Source: Burkholderia sp. BCC0322
Lineage (GTDB): Bacteria > Pseudomonadota > Gammaproteobacteria > Burkholderiales > Burkholderiaceae
Reading direction: 5' to 3'
Length of the DNA: 64,000 bases
Assembly (NCBI RefSeq): GCF_902833045.1
Contig: NZ_CADFDU010000003.1
Coordinates: 62,001-126,000 of the forward strand
In this document: positions 12,419 through 21,002 of the stretch, one piece after another
Position numbering within the stretch: position 1 is the first letter of the stretch
Layout: every line of letters begins with the position of its first letter
The notes under the pieces: model-generated
What the model saw: the letters and a program-made list of their open reading frames with translations, nothing else
Told to the model about the DNA's origin: nothing
The model's database searches: none
Made by a program: the position numbers and the translations under genes

Positions 12419-13720
12419 ATGACTCCGTCTGATGTTAAAGCCACGCTATCGTTCAGCGACAACTCTCCGAGCGTCGAACTGCCGATCTACAAGGGCACGA
12501 TGGGCCCGGACGTGATCGACATCCGCAAGCTGTACGGCCAGACCGGCAAGTTTACGTACGACCCGGGCTTCATGTCGACGGCAGCTTGTAATTCGGCGAT
12601 CACGTACATCGACGGCGACAAGGGCGAGCTGCTGTACCGCGGTTACCCGATCGACAACCTCGCGCAAAACGCAGACTTCCTCGAAAGCTGCTACCTGCTG
12701 CTGAAGGGTGAACTGCCGAACGCAGCGCAGAAGAAGGAATTCGTCGATACCGTCACGAAGCACACGATGGTGCACGAGCAGATGCACTTCTTCTTCCGTG
12801 GCTTCCGTCGCGACGCACACCCGATGGCGATCCTGGTCGCTGCGGTCGGCGCGCTGTCGGCGTTCTACCACGACTCGCTCGACATCAACGATCCGCGTCA
12901 CCGTGAAGTGTCGGCGATCCGCATGATCGCGAAGCTGCCGACGCTCGTCGCGATGGCATACAAGTACAGCATCGGTCAGCCGTTCGTGTATCCGAAGAAC
13001 TCGCTGTCGTACAGCGCGAACTTCATGCACATGATGTTCTCGAACCCGTGCGAAGAGTACAAGGTCAACGACGTGCTCGTCCGCGCACTCGACCGCATCC
13101 TGATCCTGCACGCCGACCACGAGCAGAACGCATCGACGTCGACCGTGCGCCTCGCCGGTTCGTCGGGCGCGAATCCGTTCGCATGTATCGCGGCTGGTAT
13201 CGCGTGTCTGTGGGGCCCGGCGCACGGTGGTGCGAACGAAGCCGCGCTGAACATGCTCGAGCAGATCGGTTCGCCGGACAACATCCCCGAATTCATCAAG
13301 CAGGTGAAGGACAAGAATTCGGGCGTGAAGCTGATGGGCTTCGGTCACCGCGTGTACAAGAACTACGACCCGCGTGCGAAGCTGATGCGCGAAACGTGCT
13401 ACGAAGTGCTGAACGAACTGGGTCTGCACGACGACCCGCTGTTCAAGCTCGCGATGCAGCTCGAGAAGATCGCGCTGGAAGACGAATACTTCGTGTCGCG
13501 CAAGCTGTACCCGAACGTCGACTTCTATTCGGGCATCGTCCAGCGCGCGCTGGGCATCCCGACGTCGATGTTCACGTGTATCTTCGCGATGGCACGTACG
13601 GTCGGCTGGATCGCGCAATGGAACGAAATGATCGGCGACCCGGAGCAGAAGATCGGCCGTCCGCGCCAGCTGTTCATCGGCGATACGCCGCGCGAAGCGA
13701 AGCCGCTCAACGCACGTTAA
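12419..13720 (+). CDS. gltA: Citrate synthase (type II)
   Basis: Condenses acetyl-CoA with oxaloacetate to citrate. The 433-aa length is that of the hexameric, NADH-sensitive Gram-negative type. Catalytic regions are visible as [20 protein letters not shown] and [14 protein letters not shown], with [11 protein letters not shown] between them. It is last in the sdh-gltA block, 66 bp after sdhE, and is followed by a strong terminator. Confidence 0.98.
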   Translation: MTPSDVKATLSFSDNSPSVELPIYKGTMGPDVIDIRKLYGQTGKFTYDPGFMSTAACNSAITYIDGDKGELLYRGYPIDNLAQNADFLESCYLLLKGELPNAAQKKEFVDTVTKHTMVHEQMHFFFRGFRRDAHPMAILVAAVGALSAFYHDSLDINDPRHREVSAIRMIAKLPTLVAMAYKYSIGQPFVYPKNSLSYSANFMHMMFSNPCEEYKVNDVLVRALDRILILHADHEQNASTSTVRLAGSSGANPFACIAAGIACLWGPAHGGANEAALNMLEQIGSPDNIPEFIKQVKDKNSGVKLMGFGHRVYKNYDPRAKLMRETCYEVLNELGLHDDPLFKLAMQLEKIALEDEYFVSRKLYPNVDFYSGIVQRALGIPTSMFTCIFAMARTVGWIAQWNEMIGDPEQKIGRPRQLFIGDTPREAKPLNAR

Positions 13721-13779
13721 GTCGTGCGCGGCGCGAACGGCCGGCAGGCCGCTCGCGTCGGGCGAAACGCAACGCCACG

Positions 13780-13813
13780 ACACCCCGACGGGTCATCCCG
13801 TCGGGGTGTTTTC
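13780..13813 (+). terminator. Rho-independent terminator after gltA
   Basis: A perfect 13-bp stem (13780-13792 with 13797-13809) with a TCAT tetraloop is followed by a T-rich tract. It overlaps the last bases of the convergent araC-type gene and separates the two transcription units. Confidence 0.92.
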
Positions 13814-14789
13814 ATTTGTGCGGCCGAGGTTCGCTCTGGCCGGCGCGGCGCTCGAGCGACGGCGGGCGCGTGTCGAGTGCGGGCGCGTCGTCATCGGGCG
13901 CGTGGCCGTGCTGCACGAAGAACTGCCGGTATGCGCCGGGCGTCATCCCGCGCGCGGCGAGGAATTGTCGGTTGAAGTTCGCGGCATTCGGAATGCCGCA
14001 GCGCACGGCCACGGTCGCGATCGGCCAGTCGGTGCCGACGAGATGGCGGCACGCATGCGCGAGCCGCAGTCGCTGCACGTAGCGGCCGACGCTTTCGCCG
14101 AGATGCCGGACGAACAGGCGTTGCAAAGTGCGTTCGGACATGTGCGCAGTGGCGGCGAGCGCGCCGATGCGCAGCGGTTCGTGGAAATGCCGGTCGATCG
14201 CGTCGAGCACGCGGTCGAGGCGTTCGGCTTCCGGGGCGGCCACGTCGGCGGGTGGTGTCGCGCCGTCGGTCGGGGCATACGTGTGCGCGGTGGCGAGCGG
14301 TTCGCCGCCGGCTTCCGCGAGATCGGCGAGCGTGTCGAGCGCGGCCGCGAGCCGTATGCGTGGAGACGGATCGAGCAACTGCGGCAGTCGTGCGCGCATC
14401 GCCCGGGCCGCGTCCGTGCCAAAACGCAGGCCCGGTGCGGCACGCCGGAGCAGCGAGCGCAGCGGCGCGTATTCGGGGCAACAGTCGGCCAGGCGCCGCG
14501 CCCAGTCGCCGTCGAACCAGATGACGAGCGCGACTTCGGGCGCATCGCGATCGATGCGTGCGTTCGACGACCAGGTATGCGGCAGGTTGGGCGGCACGAG
14601 CACCAGGTCGTCGTCCGCGTAGTGCGCGACGTGATCGCCGATGAAGCGCCGGCCGCGGCTGTTGAGCGTCAGCGTCAGTTCGTATTCGGGATGGCGATGC
14701 CATTCGAACGGAATGCGCGCGAGCTGACGATGATAGACGCGGATCGAACAGCCGGGGGCGAACGTCACGTGCTCGTACTGCGGTTTCAT
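13812..14789 (-). CDS. AraC-family transcriptional regulator
   Basis: A 325-aa regulator with an N-terminal cupin-like sensor domain (WHRHPEYELTL, PPNLPHTW) and two C-terminal helix-turn-helices (LAATAHMSERTLQRLF and VAVRCGIPNAANFNRQFLA). I chose ATG 14789 (MKPQYEHVTF) because GGAGG lies seven bases before it; the ATG 13 codons upstream lacks one. It is divergent from the VOC gene with a gap of only 72 bp, so it probably controls that neighbour. The effector is unknown. Confidence 0.9.
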   Translation of the reverse strand: MKPQYEHVTFAPGCSIRVYHRQLARIPFEWHRHPEYELTLTLNSRGRRFIGDHVAHYADDDLVLVPPNLPHTWSSNARIDRDAPEVALVIWFDGDWARRLADCCPEYAPLRSLLRRAAPGLRFGTDAARAMRARLPQLLDPSPRIRLAAALDTLADLAEAGGEPLATAHTYAPTDGATPPADVAAPEAERLDRVLDAIDRHFHEPLRIGALAATAHMSERTLQRLFVRHLGESVGRYVQRLRLAHACRHLVGTDWPIATVAVRCGIPNAANFNRQFLAARGMTPGAYRQFFVQHGHAPDDDAPALDTRPPSLERRAGQSEPRPHK

Positions 14790-14861
14790 CGCGGCCTCCG
14801 GGCGAGGGTCGGCATCGCGCCGTGGCATGATCGTGAGCTATCGTCACGACGGAGCGATGCC

Positions 14862-15251
14862 ATGTTTTCACATGTTTGCGTGGGTGTGACCGACACCGCG
14901 CGCGCCTACGATTTCTACGCGCCGCTATTCGCGGAACTCGGGCTGCGCGTCAAATTTCGCGAACCGGACGGCTGGTCGGGCTGGATGCCGGCCGACACCG
15001 ACCGGCCGCTGTTCTTCTTTGGCCAGCCGCTCGACGGCCGCGCGCCCGAACCGGGCAATGGCCACACGATCGCGTTCGTTGCGCCGACCCGCGCGCACGT
15101 CGATCGCTGCCACGCGCTCGCGCTGCGCCACGGCGGCACCTGCGAAGGGCCGCCGGGCCTGCGGCCGGACTATCACCGCGACTACTACGGCGCCTATTTC
15201 CGCGATCCGGACGGCAACAAGCTGTGCGTGGTCTGTCATCGCCCGGAGTGA
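14862..15251 (+). CDS. VOC-superfamily (glyoxalase/dioxygenase-like) protein
   Basis: A 129-aa protein with one vicinal-oxygen-chelate fold repeat pair. MFSHVCVGVTD starts the first beta-alpha unit and supplies a possible metal His, and YYGAYFRDPDGNKLCVVCH closes the second. Such proteins bind a divalent metal and act on varied substrates, so the reaction is unknown. The ATG has a GGAG-type site eight bases upstream. It is paired divergently with an AraC regulator. Confidence 0.9.
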   Translation: MFSHVCVGVTDTARAYDFYAPLFAELGLRVKFREPDGWSGWMPADTDRPLFFFGQPLDGRAPEPGNGHTIAFVAPTRAHVDRCHALALRHGGTCEGPPGLRPDYHRDYYGAYFRDPDGNKLCVVCHRPE

Positions 15252-15361
15252 TGCACGGTTGTCCGGATTGTATCGATAGTTGGCCGGATAGTGGTGATGC
15301 TAGTCGAGCATCGGCCGTACGCTGACAGCACATCACGACACCTGTCAGCGAGGAGACCACG

Positions 15362-16612
15362 ATGCAACTGACGATAGACGACCTGCCTGCCGCGATTCGC
15401 GACGCGAAAAGAGCGCTGCGCGCCGACTTGCCCGGTTATGCGGCCACGTTTCGCGAACTGGAAGGCGATATCGCACGGCAGGTCGACGCGATCAGGCGCG
15501 CGCATGCGCATGGCCATGACGTCATTCCGGTGGTGCCGTTCGCGGACATCGCGAGCGGTACCGTCGATCCGCACGCGATTGCTGCGATCCGCACGCATGG
15601 CGCGGTCGTGATCCGTGGCGTATTCGATGCGCGGCAGGCGCGCGACTGGAACGACGAGATCGGTGCGTACCTGGACGCGAACCGCTTCACCGAGCGGCTG
15701 CACGCGCGTGCCGAGGATCGCTATTTCGGGAACCTCGCGTCGGGCAAGCCGCAGATCTACGGCGTCTACTGGTCGAAGCCGCAGGTGGCTGCGCGCCAGT
15801 CGCCGGCACTGACCCAGGCGCGTGTGTTCCTGAACCGCCTGTGGCGGCATACGCACGGCGGGCGCACGCACTTCGATCCCGACCAGGTGCCGGCCTATGC
15901 GGACCGGATTCGTCGCCGCCCGCCCGGCTCGACGTCGCTCGGGCTGTCGCCGCATGTCGACGGCGGTTCCGTCGAACGCTGGCTCGGCGCGAATTTCCAC
16001 CAGGTCTACCGTCACGTGCTGGCCGGCAACTGGCGCGATTACGATCCGTTCGACGCGGCGTTTCGTCCCGACGTCGAGGAGATTCCGTCGCCGGCCGTGT
16101 GCTCGATGTTCCGCACGTTCCAGGGCTGGACCGCACTGACGCCGCAAGGGCCCGGCGACGGCACGCTGCAGTTGATCCCGGTCGCGAACGCGATGGCCTA
16201 CATCGTGCTGCGCGCGCTGCAGGACGATGTGGCCGACGATGACCTGTGCGGCGCGCGTCCCGGCCGGGCGCTGTCGATCCGGCCTGAATGGCACGCACTG
16301 CTGCTCGACGCGCTGGTGCCGATCCCGCACATGGAGCCGGGCGACGTGGTGTTCTGGCACGGCGACGTCGTGCACGCGGTCGAGGATGCGCACCGCGGCA
16401 GCGGCGACAGCAACGTGATGTACATCGCGGCCGCGCCCGGTTGCGCGAAGAACGACGCGTACCTGCAGCGCCAGCGGGCCGCGTTCCTGCGTGGCGAGAG
16501 CCCGCCCGACTTCCCGGCCGATCATTTCGAGGTCGAATTCGACGGACGCGGCGGGGAGGGCGATCTCACGGCGCTCGGCCGTTTGCAGATGGGGTTCGGG
16601 GCGCACGTGTAG
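15362..16612 (+). CDS. DUF1479 (YbiU-like) putative Fe(II)/2-oxoglutarate-type oxygenase
   Basis: The 416-aa protein matches the YbiU/DUF1479 family by length and by blocks such as GAVVIRGVFD, QIYGVYWSKPQ and SPHVDGGSVERW. The HxD of SPHVDGG with a distal His in FWHGDVVHAVEDA gives the 2-His-1-carboxylate metal triad expected of the cupin-like dioxygenase fold. The substrate is not known. It stands alone with a purine-rich site (GAGGAGA) before the ATG; the preceding 110 bp show no clear promoter. Confidence 0.88.
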   Translation: MQLTIDDLPAAIRDAKRALRADLPGYAATFRELEGDIARQVDAIRRAHAHGHDVIPVVPFADIASGTVDPHAIAAIRTHGAVVIRGVFDARQARDWNDEIGAYLDANRFTERLHARAEDRYFGNLASGKPQIYGVYWSKPQVAARQSPALTQARVFLNRLWRHTHGGRTHFDPDQVPAYADRIRRRPPGSTSLGLSPHVDGGSVERWLGANFHQVYRHVLAGNWRDYDPFDAAFRPDVEEIPSPAVCSMFRTFQGWTALTPQGPGDGTLQLIPVANAMAYIVLRALQDDVADDDLCGARPGRALSIRPEWHALLLDALVPIPHMEPGDVVFWHGDVVHAVEDAHRGSGDSNVMYIAAAPGCAKNDAYLQRQRAAFLRGESPPDFPADHFEVEFDGRGGEGDLTALGRLQMGFGAHV

Positions 16613-16821
16613 CAGGCATGCGGCATGTGAAAGCGGCGGCTCGCCAGGCAGTGGACGGGGGAGCTGCCGAATCCGCTGCGCGCCGCGCACAATTCGACGT
16701 AATCGGCTGTCGGCGCAGCCGAAATCGACGCGAATTGCGCAATTTGGCTTCCGATAATGGTCCGGACACAACGCAGCCGCCCGTGTGACGCACGGATGTG
16801 GCGCTGACCATGGAGGAGTCG

Positions 16822-17580
16822 ATGCAATTCACGCAAGCGATCGTTCGCCGACCCGCGCCGTCCTGTGGCGCGGGCCTGACCACCGCCGAACTCGGCGCGC
16901 CCGATTACGACAAGACGCTCACTCAGTTCCACGCCTACTGCGAAGCGTTGCGCATGCTCGGCGTCGAGCTGACCGAACTGCCGCCGCTGGAGGCGTTCCC
17001 CGATTCGCACTTCGTCGAGGACACCGCGGTCGTGACGCCGGAATTCGCGGTGATCACGCGCCCCGGTGCGCCGGCGCGGCGTGGCGAGACGGCGCACATC
17101 GAAGCGGCGCTGGCCGCGCATCGCGACTTGCTGCCGATGCAGGACGGCCGTCTCGATGGCGGCGACGTGATGCAGGTCGGCAAGCGTTTCTACATTGGCC
17201 TGACGGGCCGTACCGATGCCGAAGGCATCGCCGCATTCGAATCGCTCGTGTCGCGCTACGGTTATTCGGTCGTCGCGGTGCCGGTGGGCGCCGGCCTGCA
17301 TCTCAAGTCGGTCGTCAACGCGCTCGGCGACGACACGCTGCTCGTGACCGAAGCGCTGGCCGCGCATCCGGCGTTCGCCGACTATCGCCGGATCGCGATC
17401 TCGGCTGCCGACGAATACGCGGGCAACACGCTGCGCGTGAACGGCACGCTGATCACGCCGGCCGGTTACCCGCGCGTGCACGACGCGATCGCGTCGCTCG
17501 GGCTGCCGCTGCACGTGATCGATACGAGCGAGTTCCGCAAGATGGACGGCGGCCTGACCTGCCTGTCGCTGCGGTTCTAG
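16822..17580 (+). CDS. ddaH: Dimethylarginine dimethylaminohydrolase-like amidinotransferase-fold hydrolase
   Basis: A 252-aa member of the guanidino-modifying superfamily, predicted to hydrolyse N-omega-methylated arginine (or arginine-like guanidines) to citrulline plus an amine. The catalytic set is visible: acidic residues in DSHFVEDTAVV, His in GLHLKSVVN and the nucleophilic Cys in GGLTCLSLRF at the C-terminus. The ATG at 16822 follows GGAGGAG directly, so I prefer it to the GTG at 16798. Lrp-type and LysP-type genes follow, suggesting uptake and use of basic amino acids. The 209-bp upstream gap shows nothing clear. Confidence 0.87.
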   Translation: MQFTQAIVRRPAPSCGAGLTTAELGAPDYDKTLTQFHAYCEALRMLGVELTELPPLEAFPDSHFVEDTAVVTPEFAVITRPGAPARRGETAHIEAALAAHRDLLPMQDGRLDGGDVMQVGKRFYIGLTGRTDAEGIAAFESLVSRYGYSVVAVPVGAGLHLKSVVNALGDDTLLVTEALAAHPAFADYRRIAISAADEYAGNTLRVNGTLITPAGYPRVHDAIASLGLPLHVIDTSEFRKMDGGLTCLSLRF

Positions 17581-17678
17581 CCGATTGGCGCGCGGCCGCT
17601 TCGGCCGGATAATGTGGCCCCCGCGCGGAACAGGAGACGTTGCGCGCACCAGCCACGACCCGACCGGAGCGAACACGG

Positions 17679-18143
17679 ATGACCGACAAGAAGATGCAGC
17701 TCGACAAGATCGATCTCCGGATCCTCGACATCCTGCGCACCGACGGGCGCATTTCCTACCGGAAGCTGTCCGAGCTCGTGAACCTCACGCCGCGGCCTTG
17801 CCAGGCGCGTGTCGAGCGGCTCGAGGCGCTCGGCGTGATCGAAGGGTACCGCGCGGTGATCAAGGCGCCGCGCGCGACCAAGCCGATCGTCGTGATCGCG
17901 CAGGTCACACTGGCCGACCACGGGCGTTCGCAGGCGCCGTTCGAGGACGAAATGCGGGCGAATCCGGCCGTGCTCGATTGCTGGCTCGTCAGCGGCACGT
18001 TCGATTTTCTCGTGCGGCTCGCGTGCGAGGATCTCGACGAGTACCGGCGGATCGCGAACGCGTGGCTGGAAAGCCCGCGGTTCCGGATCGAAAAGATCGT
18101 GACGACGGCAGAACTGCAGGCGATCAAGCGCAGCGTCGTGTGA
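17679..18143 (+). CDS. Lrp/AsnC-family transcriptional regulator
   Basis: A 154-aa feast/famine regulator. The N-terminal helix-turn-helix reads KIDLRILDILRTDGRISYRKLS then LTPRPCQARVERLEALGVI. The C-terminal RAM/AsnC ligand-binding domain runs from about residue 70 (VVIAQVTL, DCWLVSGTFDFLVRL). The ATG 17679 follows a GGAG site. It lies between the ddaH-like and permease genes and may respond to a basic amino acid. Confidence 0.92.
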   Translation: MTDKKMQLDKIDLRILDILRTDGRISYRKLSELVNLTPRPCQARVERLEALGVIEGYRAVIKAPRATKPIVVIAQVTLADHGRSQAPFEDEMRANPAVLDCWLVSGTFDFLVRLACEDLDEYRRIANAWLESPRFRIEKIVTTAELQAIKRSVV

Positions 18144-18187
18144 TGCGGTCGGGAAAGGCCGGTGTCGACGCGAATGACCGGGCCTGA

Positions 18188-18211
18188 CGATTTGCATTCC
18201 GAATCAAATCG
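18188..18211. promoter_or_regulatory. Inverted repeat upstream of the permease gene, candidate Lrp-type site
   Basis: CGATTTG (18188-18194) and CAAATCG (18205-18211) form a 7-bp dyad with a 10-bp AT-rich spacer, 30 bp before the permease ATG. Spacing of about 1.5 helical turns and the AT-rich centre fit an Lrp/AsnC operator. The link to the adjacent regulator is an inference. Confidence 0.45.
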
Positions 18212-18241
18212 CCAGGCTCAAACCGAACCAGGGTGAACACT

Positions 18242-19774
18242 ATGGATGCTTTGCAAGCGGCAGCGGAGACGGCCGAACCGTCCGGAACGACGCTGAAGCG
18301 CGGTCTGCAGGGCCGTCACATCGCGATGATCGCGATCGGCGGCTCGATCGGCACGGGGCTGTTCGTCGCGTCGGGTGCGTCGGTCGCGCAGGCCGGGCCG
18401 GGCGGCGCGATTGCCGCGTATATCGCGATCGGGCTGATGGTGTATTTCGTCGTCACGGGCCTCGGTGAGATGGCCGCGCTGATGCCGGTCTCGGGCTCGT
18501 TTGCGATCTACGGCGAGAAGTACGTCGACGAAGGTTTCGGCGTCGCGCTCGGCTGGACCTACTGGTACAGCTGGGCCGTGACGATCGCGATCGAGCTGGT
18601 TGCCGCACAGATCGTGATGCGCTACTGGTTTCCAACCCTACCTGGCATCTGGTGGGGCGCAGGCTTCCTCGTACTGATCTTCCTGCTGAATACGCTGTCG
18701 GTGCGCGGCTTCGGTGAATCGGAATACTGGTTCTCGCTGATCAAGGTCGTCACCGTGATCGCGTTCATCGCGGCCGGGCTGCTGATCGCGGCCGGCCTGA
18801 TCGGGAACGGGCATCCGGTCGGCTTGCGCAACTTCACGACGGGCGACGCCCCGTTCGTCGGCGGCGTACACGCGATGATGAGCGTCGCGCTGATCGCGGG
18901 CTTCTCGTTTCTCGGCACCGAGCTGGTCGGGATCACCGCCGGCGAATCGGAAAACCCGCGCAAGACGATCCCGCGCGCGGTGAAGCAGATCTTCTGGCGG
19001 ATCATGCTGTTCTACGTGTTCGCGATCTTCGTGATCGGGCTGCTGGTGCCATACACGGACCCGAACCTGCTGAAGAGCGACGTGACCGACATCGGTGTGA
19101 GCCCGTTCACGCTGGTGTTCAGCCACGCGGGCTTCCGGCTCGCGGCCGGCGCAATGAATCTCGTGATCCTGACCGCCGTGCTGTCGGCCGGCAATTCCGG
19201 CACCTACGCGGCGACGCGGATGTTGTACAACCTCGCTGCGGAAGGGCGCGCGCCGGCGATGTTCGCGACGCTGTCGCCGGGTGGCGTGCCGCGCAACGCG
19301 CTGTACGCGACGATGGCCGTCGGCGGGCTGTGCTTCCTCACGTCGCTGGCCAACAACCAGGGCATCTATCTGTGGCTGCTGAATACGGTCGGTATCACCG
19401 GCTTCATCGCGTGGCTCGGTATCGCGGTCTGCCATTACCGGTTCCGCAAGGGGTTCCTGAAGCAGGGCTACCGGCTCGATCAACTGCCGTACCGCGCGAA
19501 ATGGTTTCCGTTCGGGCCGCTGTTCGCGATCGCGATCTGCATCGTGATCTCGCTCGGGCAGGATTACCAGGCGTTCTTCGCGGCCCGCATCGACTGGATG
19601 GAAGTGCTGTCGATCTACGTATGGATTCCGCTGTTCGTCGCGATCTGGTGGGCGTATCGCCGTGCGCGCAAGAGCCGGCTCGTGCGCTACGAGGAGATGG
19701 ACATCGGGCCGTGGCTGACGCGTTCGGTCGAGGCCGTCGATGCGACCGCTATGCAGCACGGGCAGTCGCACTGA
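18242..19774 (+). CDS. lysP: APC-family amino acid permease, LysP-like
   Basis: A 510-aa inner-membrane transporter with 12 predicted helices. The first helix carries MIAIGGSIGTGLFVASGA, the consensus of the amino-acid transporter subfamily. Blocks such as MPVSGSFAIYGEKYVDEGFG, SVRGFGESEYWFSLIKV and SPFTLVFSHAG closely follow E. coli LysP, so lysine or another basic amino acid is the likely cargo. I take ATG 18242 (AGGGTG upstream) over GTG 18233. The neighbouring Lrp regulator and DDAH-like enzyme support basic-amino-acid or methylarginine transport. Confidence 0.88.
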   Translation: MDALQAAAETAEPSGTTLKRGLQGRHIAMIAIGGSIGTGLFVASGASVAQAGPGGAIAAYIAIGLMVYFVVTGLGEMAALMPVSGSFAIYGEKYVDEGFGVALGWTYWYSWAVTIAIELVAAQIVMRYWFPTLPGIWWGAGFLVLIFLLNTLSVRGFGESEYWFSLIKVVTVIAFIAAGLLIAAGLIGNGHPVGLRNFTTGDAPFVGGVHAMMSVALIAGFSFLGTELVGITAGESENPRKTIPRAVKQIFWRIMLFYVFAIFVIGLLVPYTDPNLLKSDVTDIGVSPFTLVFSHAGFRLAAGAMNLVILTAVLSAGNSGTYAATRMLYNLAAEGRAPAMFATLSPGGVPRNALYATMAVGGLCFLTSLANNQGIYLWLLNTVGITGFIAWLGIAVCHYRFRKGFLKQGYRLDQLPYRAKWFPFGPLFAIAICIVISLGQDYQAFFAARIDWMEVLSIYVWIPLFVAIWWAYRRARKSRLVRYEEMDIGPWLTRSVEAVDATAMQHGQSH

Positions 19775-19802
19775 CTGCCTGGCACTGAAAGCGCGGTAGC
19801 GA

Positions 19803-19830
19803 GAGCCGGCGTGTTTTGTACGGCCGGCTC
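19803..19830. terminator. Hairpin between convergent permease and lysR-type genes
   Basis: An 8-bp perfect stem (19803-19810 with 19823-19830) has a 12-nt loop but no T-run. It may act as a weak bidirectional terminator between the convergent genes. Confidence 0.4.
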
Positions 19831-19872
19831 CGATGCGTGCCGCCTGCGCGCGGCGACGTACGCAAGCGGCGC

Positions 19873-20787
19873 TCAGTGCCCGTGCTGCAACTGCGCCTTC
19901 ATGAAATCCACCCACGCGCGCACTTTCTGCGGGACGTGCCGCGTCGCGACGTACAGCGCGTAGACGTTCTGCTGCGGAAACCGGTAGGCGGGCAGTGCAT
20001 CGACCAGTGCGCCGCTTTCGAGATCGTCGCGCACGAGCCATTCGGGCAGCAGCGCGACGCCGCTGCCCTGGCGCGCCAGTTCGCGCAACACCGACGCGTT
20101 GTCGACGACGATACGAGGCTTCGTGCCCGGTCGAAACGCATGTGCGTTGCCCGCGCGATCGGTGAGGGTCCATTCGGCGATTCGCTCGAGCCGGCTGTGG
20201 CCGAGCTGCGGCAGGCGGGCCAGATCGCCGGGCGACGCCGGCGGCGGGAGCCCGGCCTTCGCAGGCAGGTCGGGCGCCATCACGGCGAGCACGTCGCAGG
20301 TGGCGAGGCAGACGCCGCGATAGGGCAGGTCGCGAAAGTGCTCGTGGCGTCCGAGCCGGATCGCAACGTCGAAGCGGTCGCGCACGAGATCGGCCTGCGA
20401 CGTGTGCGTTTCGAGCCGCACGCGCAGCGCGGGATGCTGTGCGGTGAACGCATGCAGCATCGGGGCGAGGACGCGCGCCGCATACTCGACCGTCGACGTC
20501 ACGCGCAGGATGCCCTGCATTCCGCCATGCTCGCCGCGCACGTCGTCGATCGCGCCTTCGGCTTCTTCGAGCACGCGCAGGCAGCGCTGGTAGAAGCGCT
20601 CGCCGGCATCGGTCAGCTCGACACGCCGCGTCGTCCGCGTGAGCAGCGTAACGCCGAGCTCGGCTTCGAGTTGCTTCACGTTGAAACTGACGGCCGCGCG
20701 CGCCTGGTTCAGCGCGGTTGCGGCGGCCGTAAACGAACCGGCCTCGACCACGGCACGGAAGACGGCGAAACGATCGAGGCTCACCAT
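19873..20787 (-). CDS. LysR-family transcriptional regulator
   Basis: A 304-aa LysR-type regulator. The N-terminal winged helix-turn-helix starts MVSLDRFAVFRAVVEAGSFT and includes ALNQARAAVSFNVKQLE; a periplasmic-binding-like effector domain follows. The frame is open 42 codons further upstream, but that part is low-complexity and the family starts here. It is divergent from an MFS exporter gene (gap 215 bp), a classical regulator/efflux pair. Confidence 0.92.
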   Translation of the reverse strand: MVSLDRFAVFRAVVEAGSFTAAATALNQARAAVSFNVKQLEAELGVTLLTRTTRRVELTDAGERFYQRCLRVLEEAEGAIDDVRGEHGGMQGILRVTSTVEYAARVLAPMLHAFTAQHPALRVRLETHTSQADLVRDRFDVAIRLGRHEHFRDLPYRGVCLATCDVLAVMAPDLPAKAGLPPPASPGDLARLPQLGHSRLERIAEWTLTDRAGNAHAFRPGTKPRIVVDNASVLRELARQGSGVALLPEWLVRDDLESGALVDALPAYRFPQQNVYALYVATRHVPQKVRAWVDFMKAQLQHGH

Positions 20788-21002
20788 GGTTGGGGCGTGG
20801 GTCCTGTCTATGCGTTGGATCGCTCGAAGGGTACCCGAATGTGCGGCATGCGTGCGGCGTGCGGTGCGTGGCAACGGACGTGCGATGGTGTCGCGGCGTG
20901 CGCCGATTGTCAAAAAAATGCGACGGGATCCGTCGAATCCGGCCGCTTACCGATGTGCGCTCCGGCGTCTACACTGCGGCGTTTCGTGATGTTTCCGCCG
21001 CC

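Noticed and set aside
13806-14861. N-terminal extension of the VOC protein reading frame over the AraC gene
   Set aside because: The extension is antisense to the AraC regulator; the VOC protein has its own ATG with a ribosome site at 14862.
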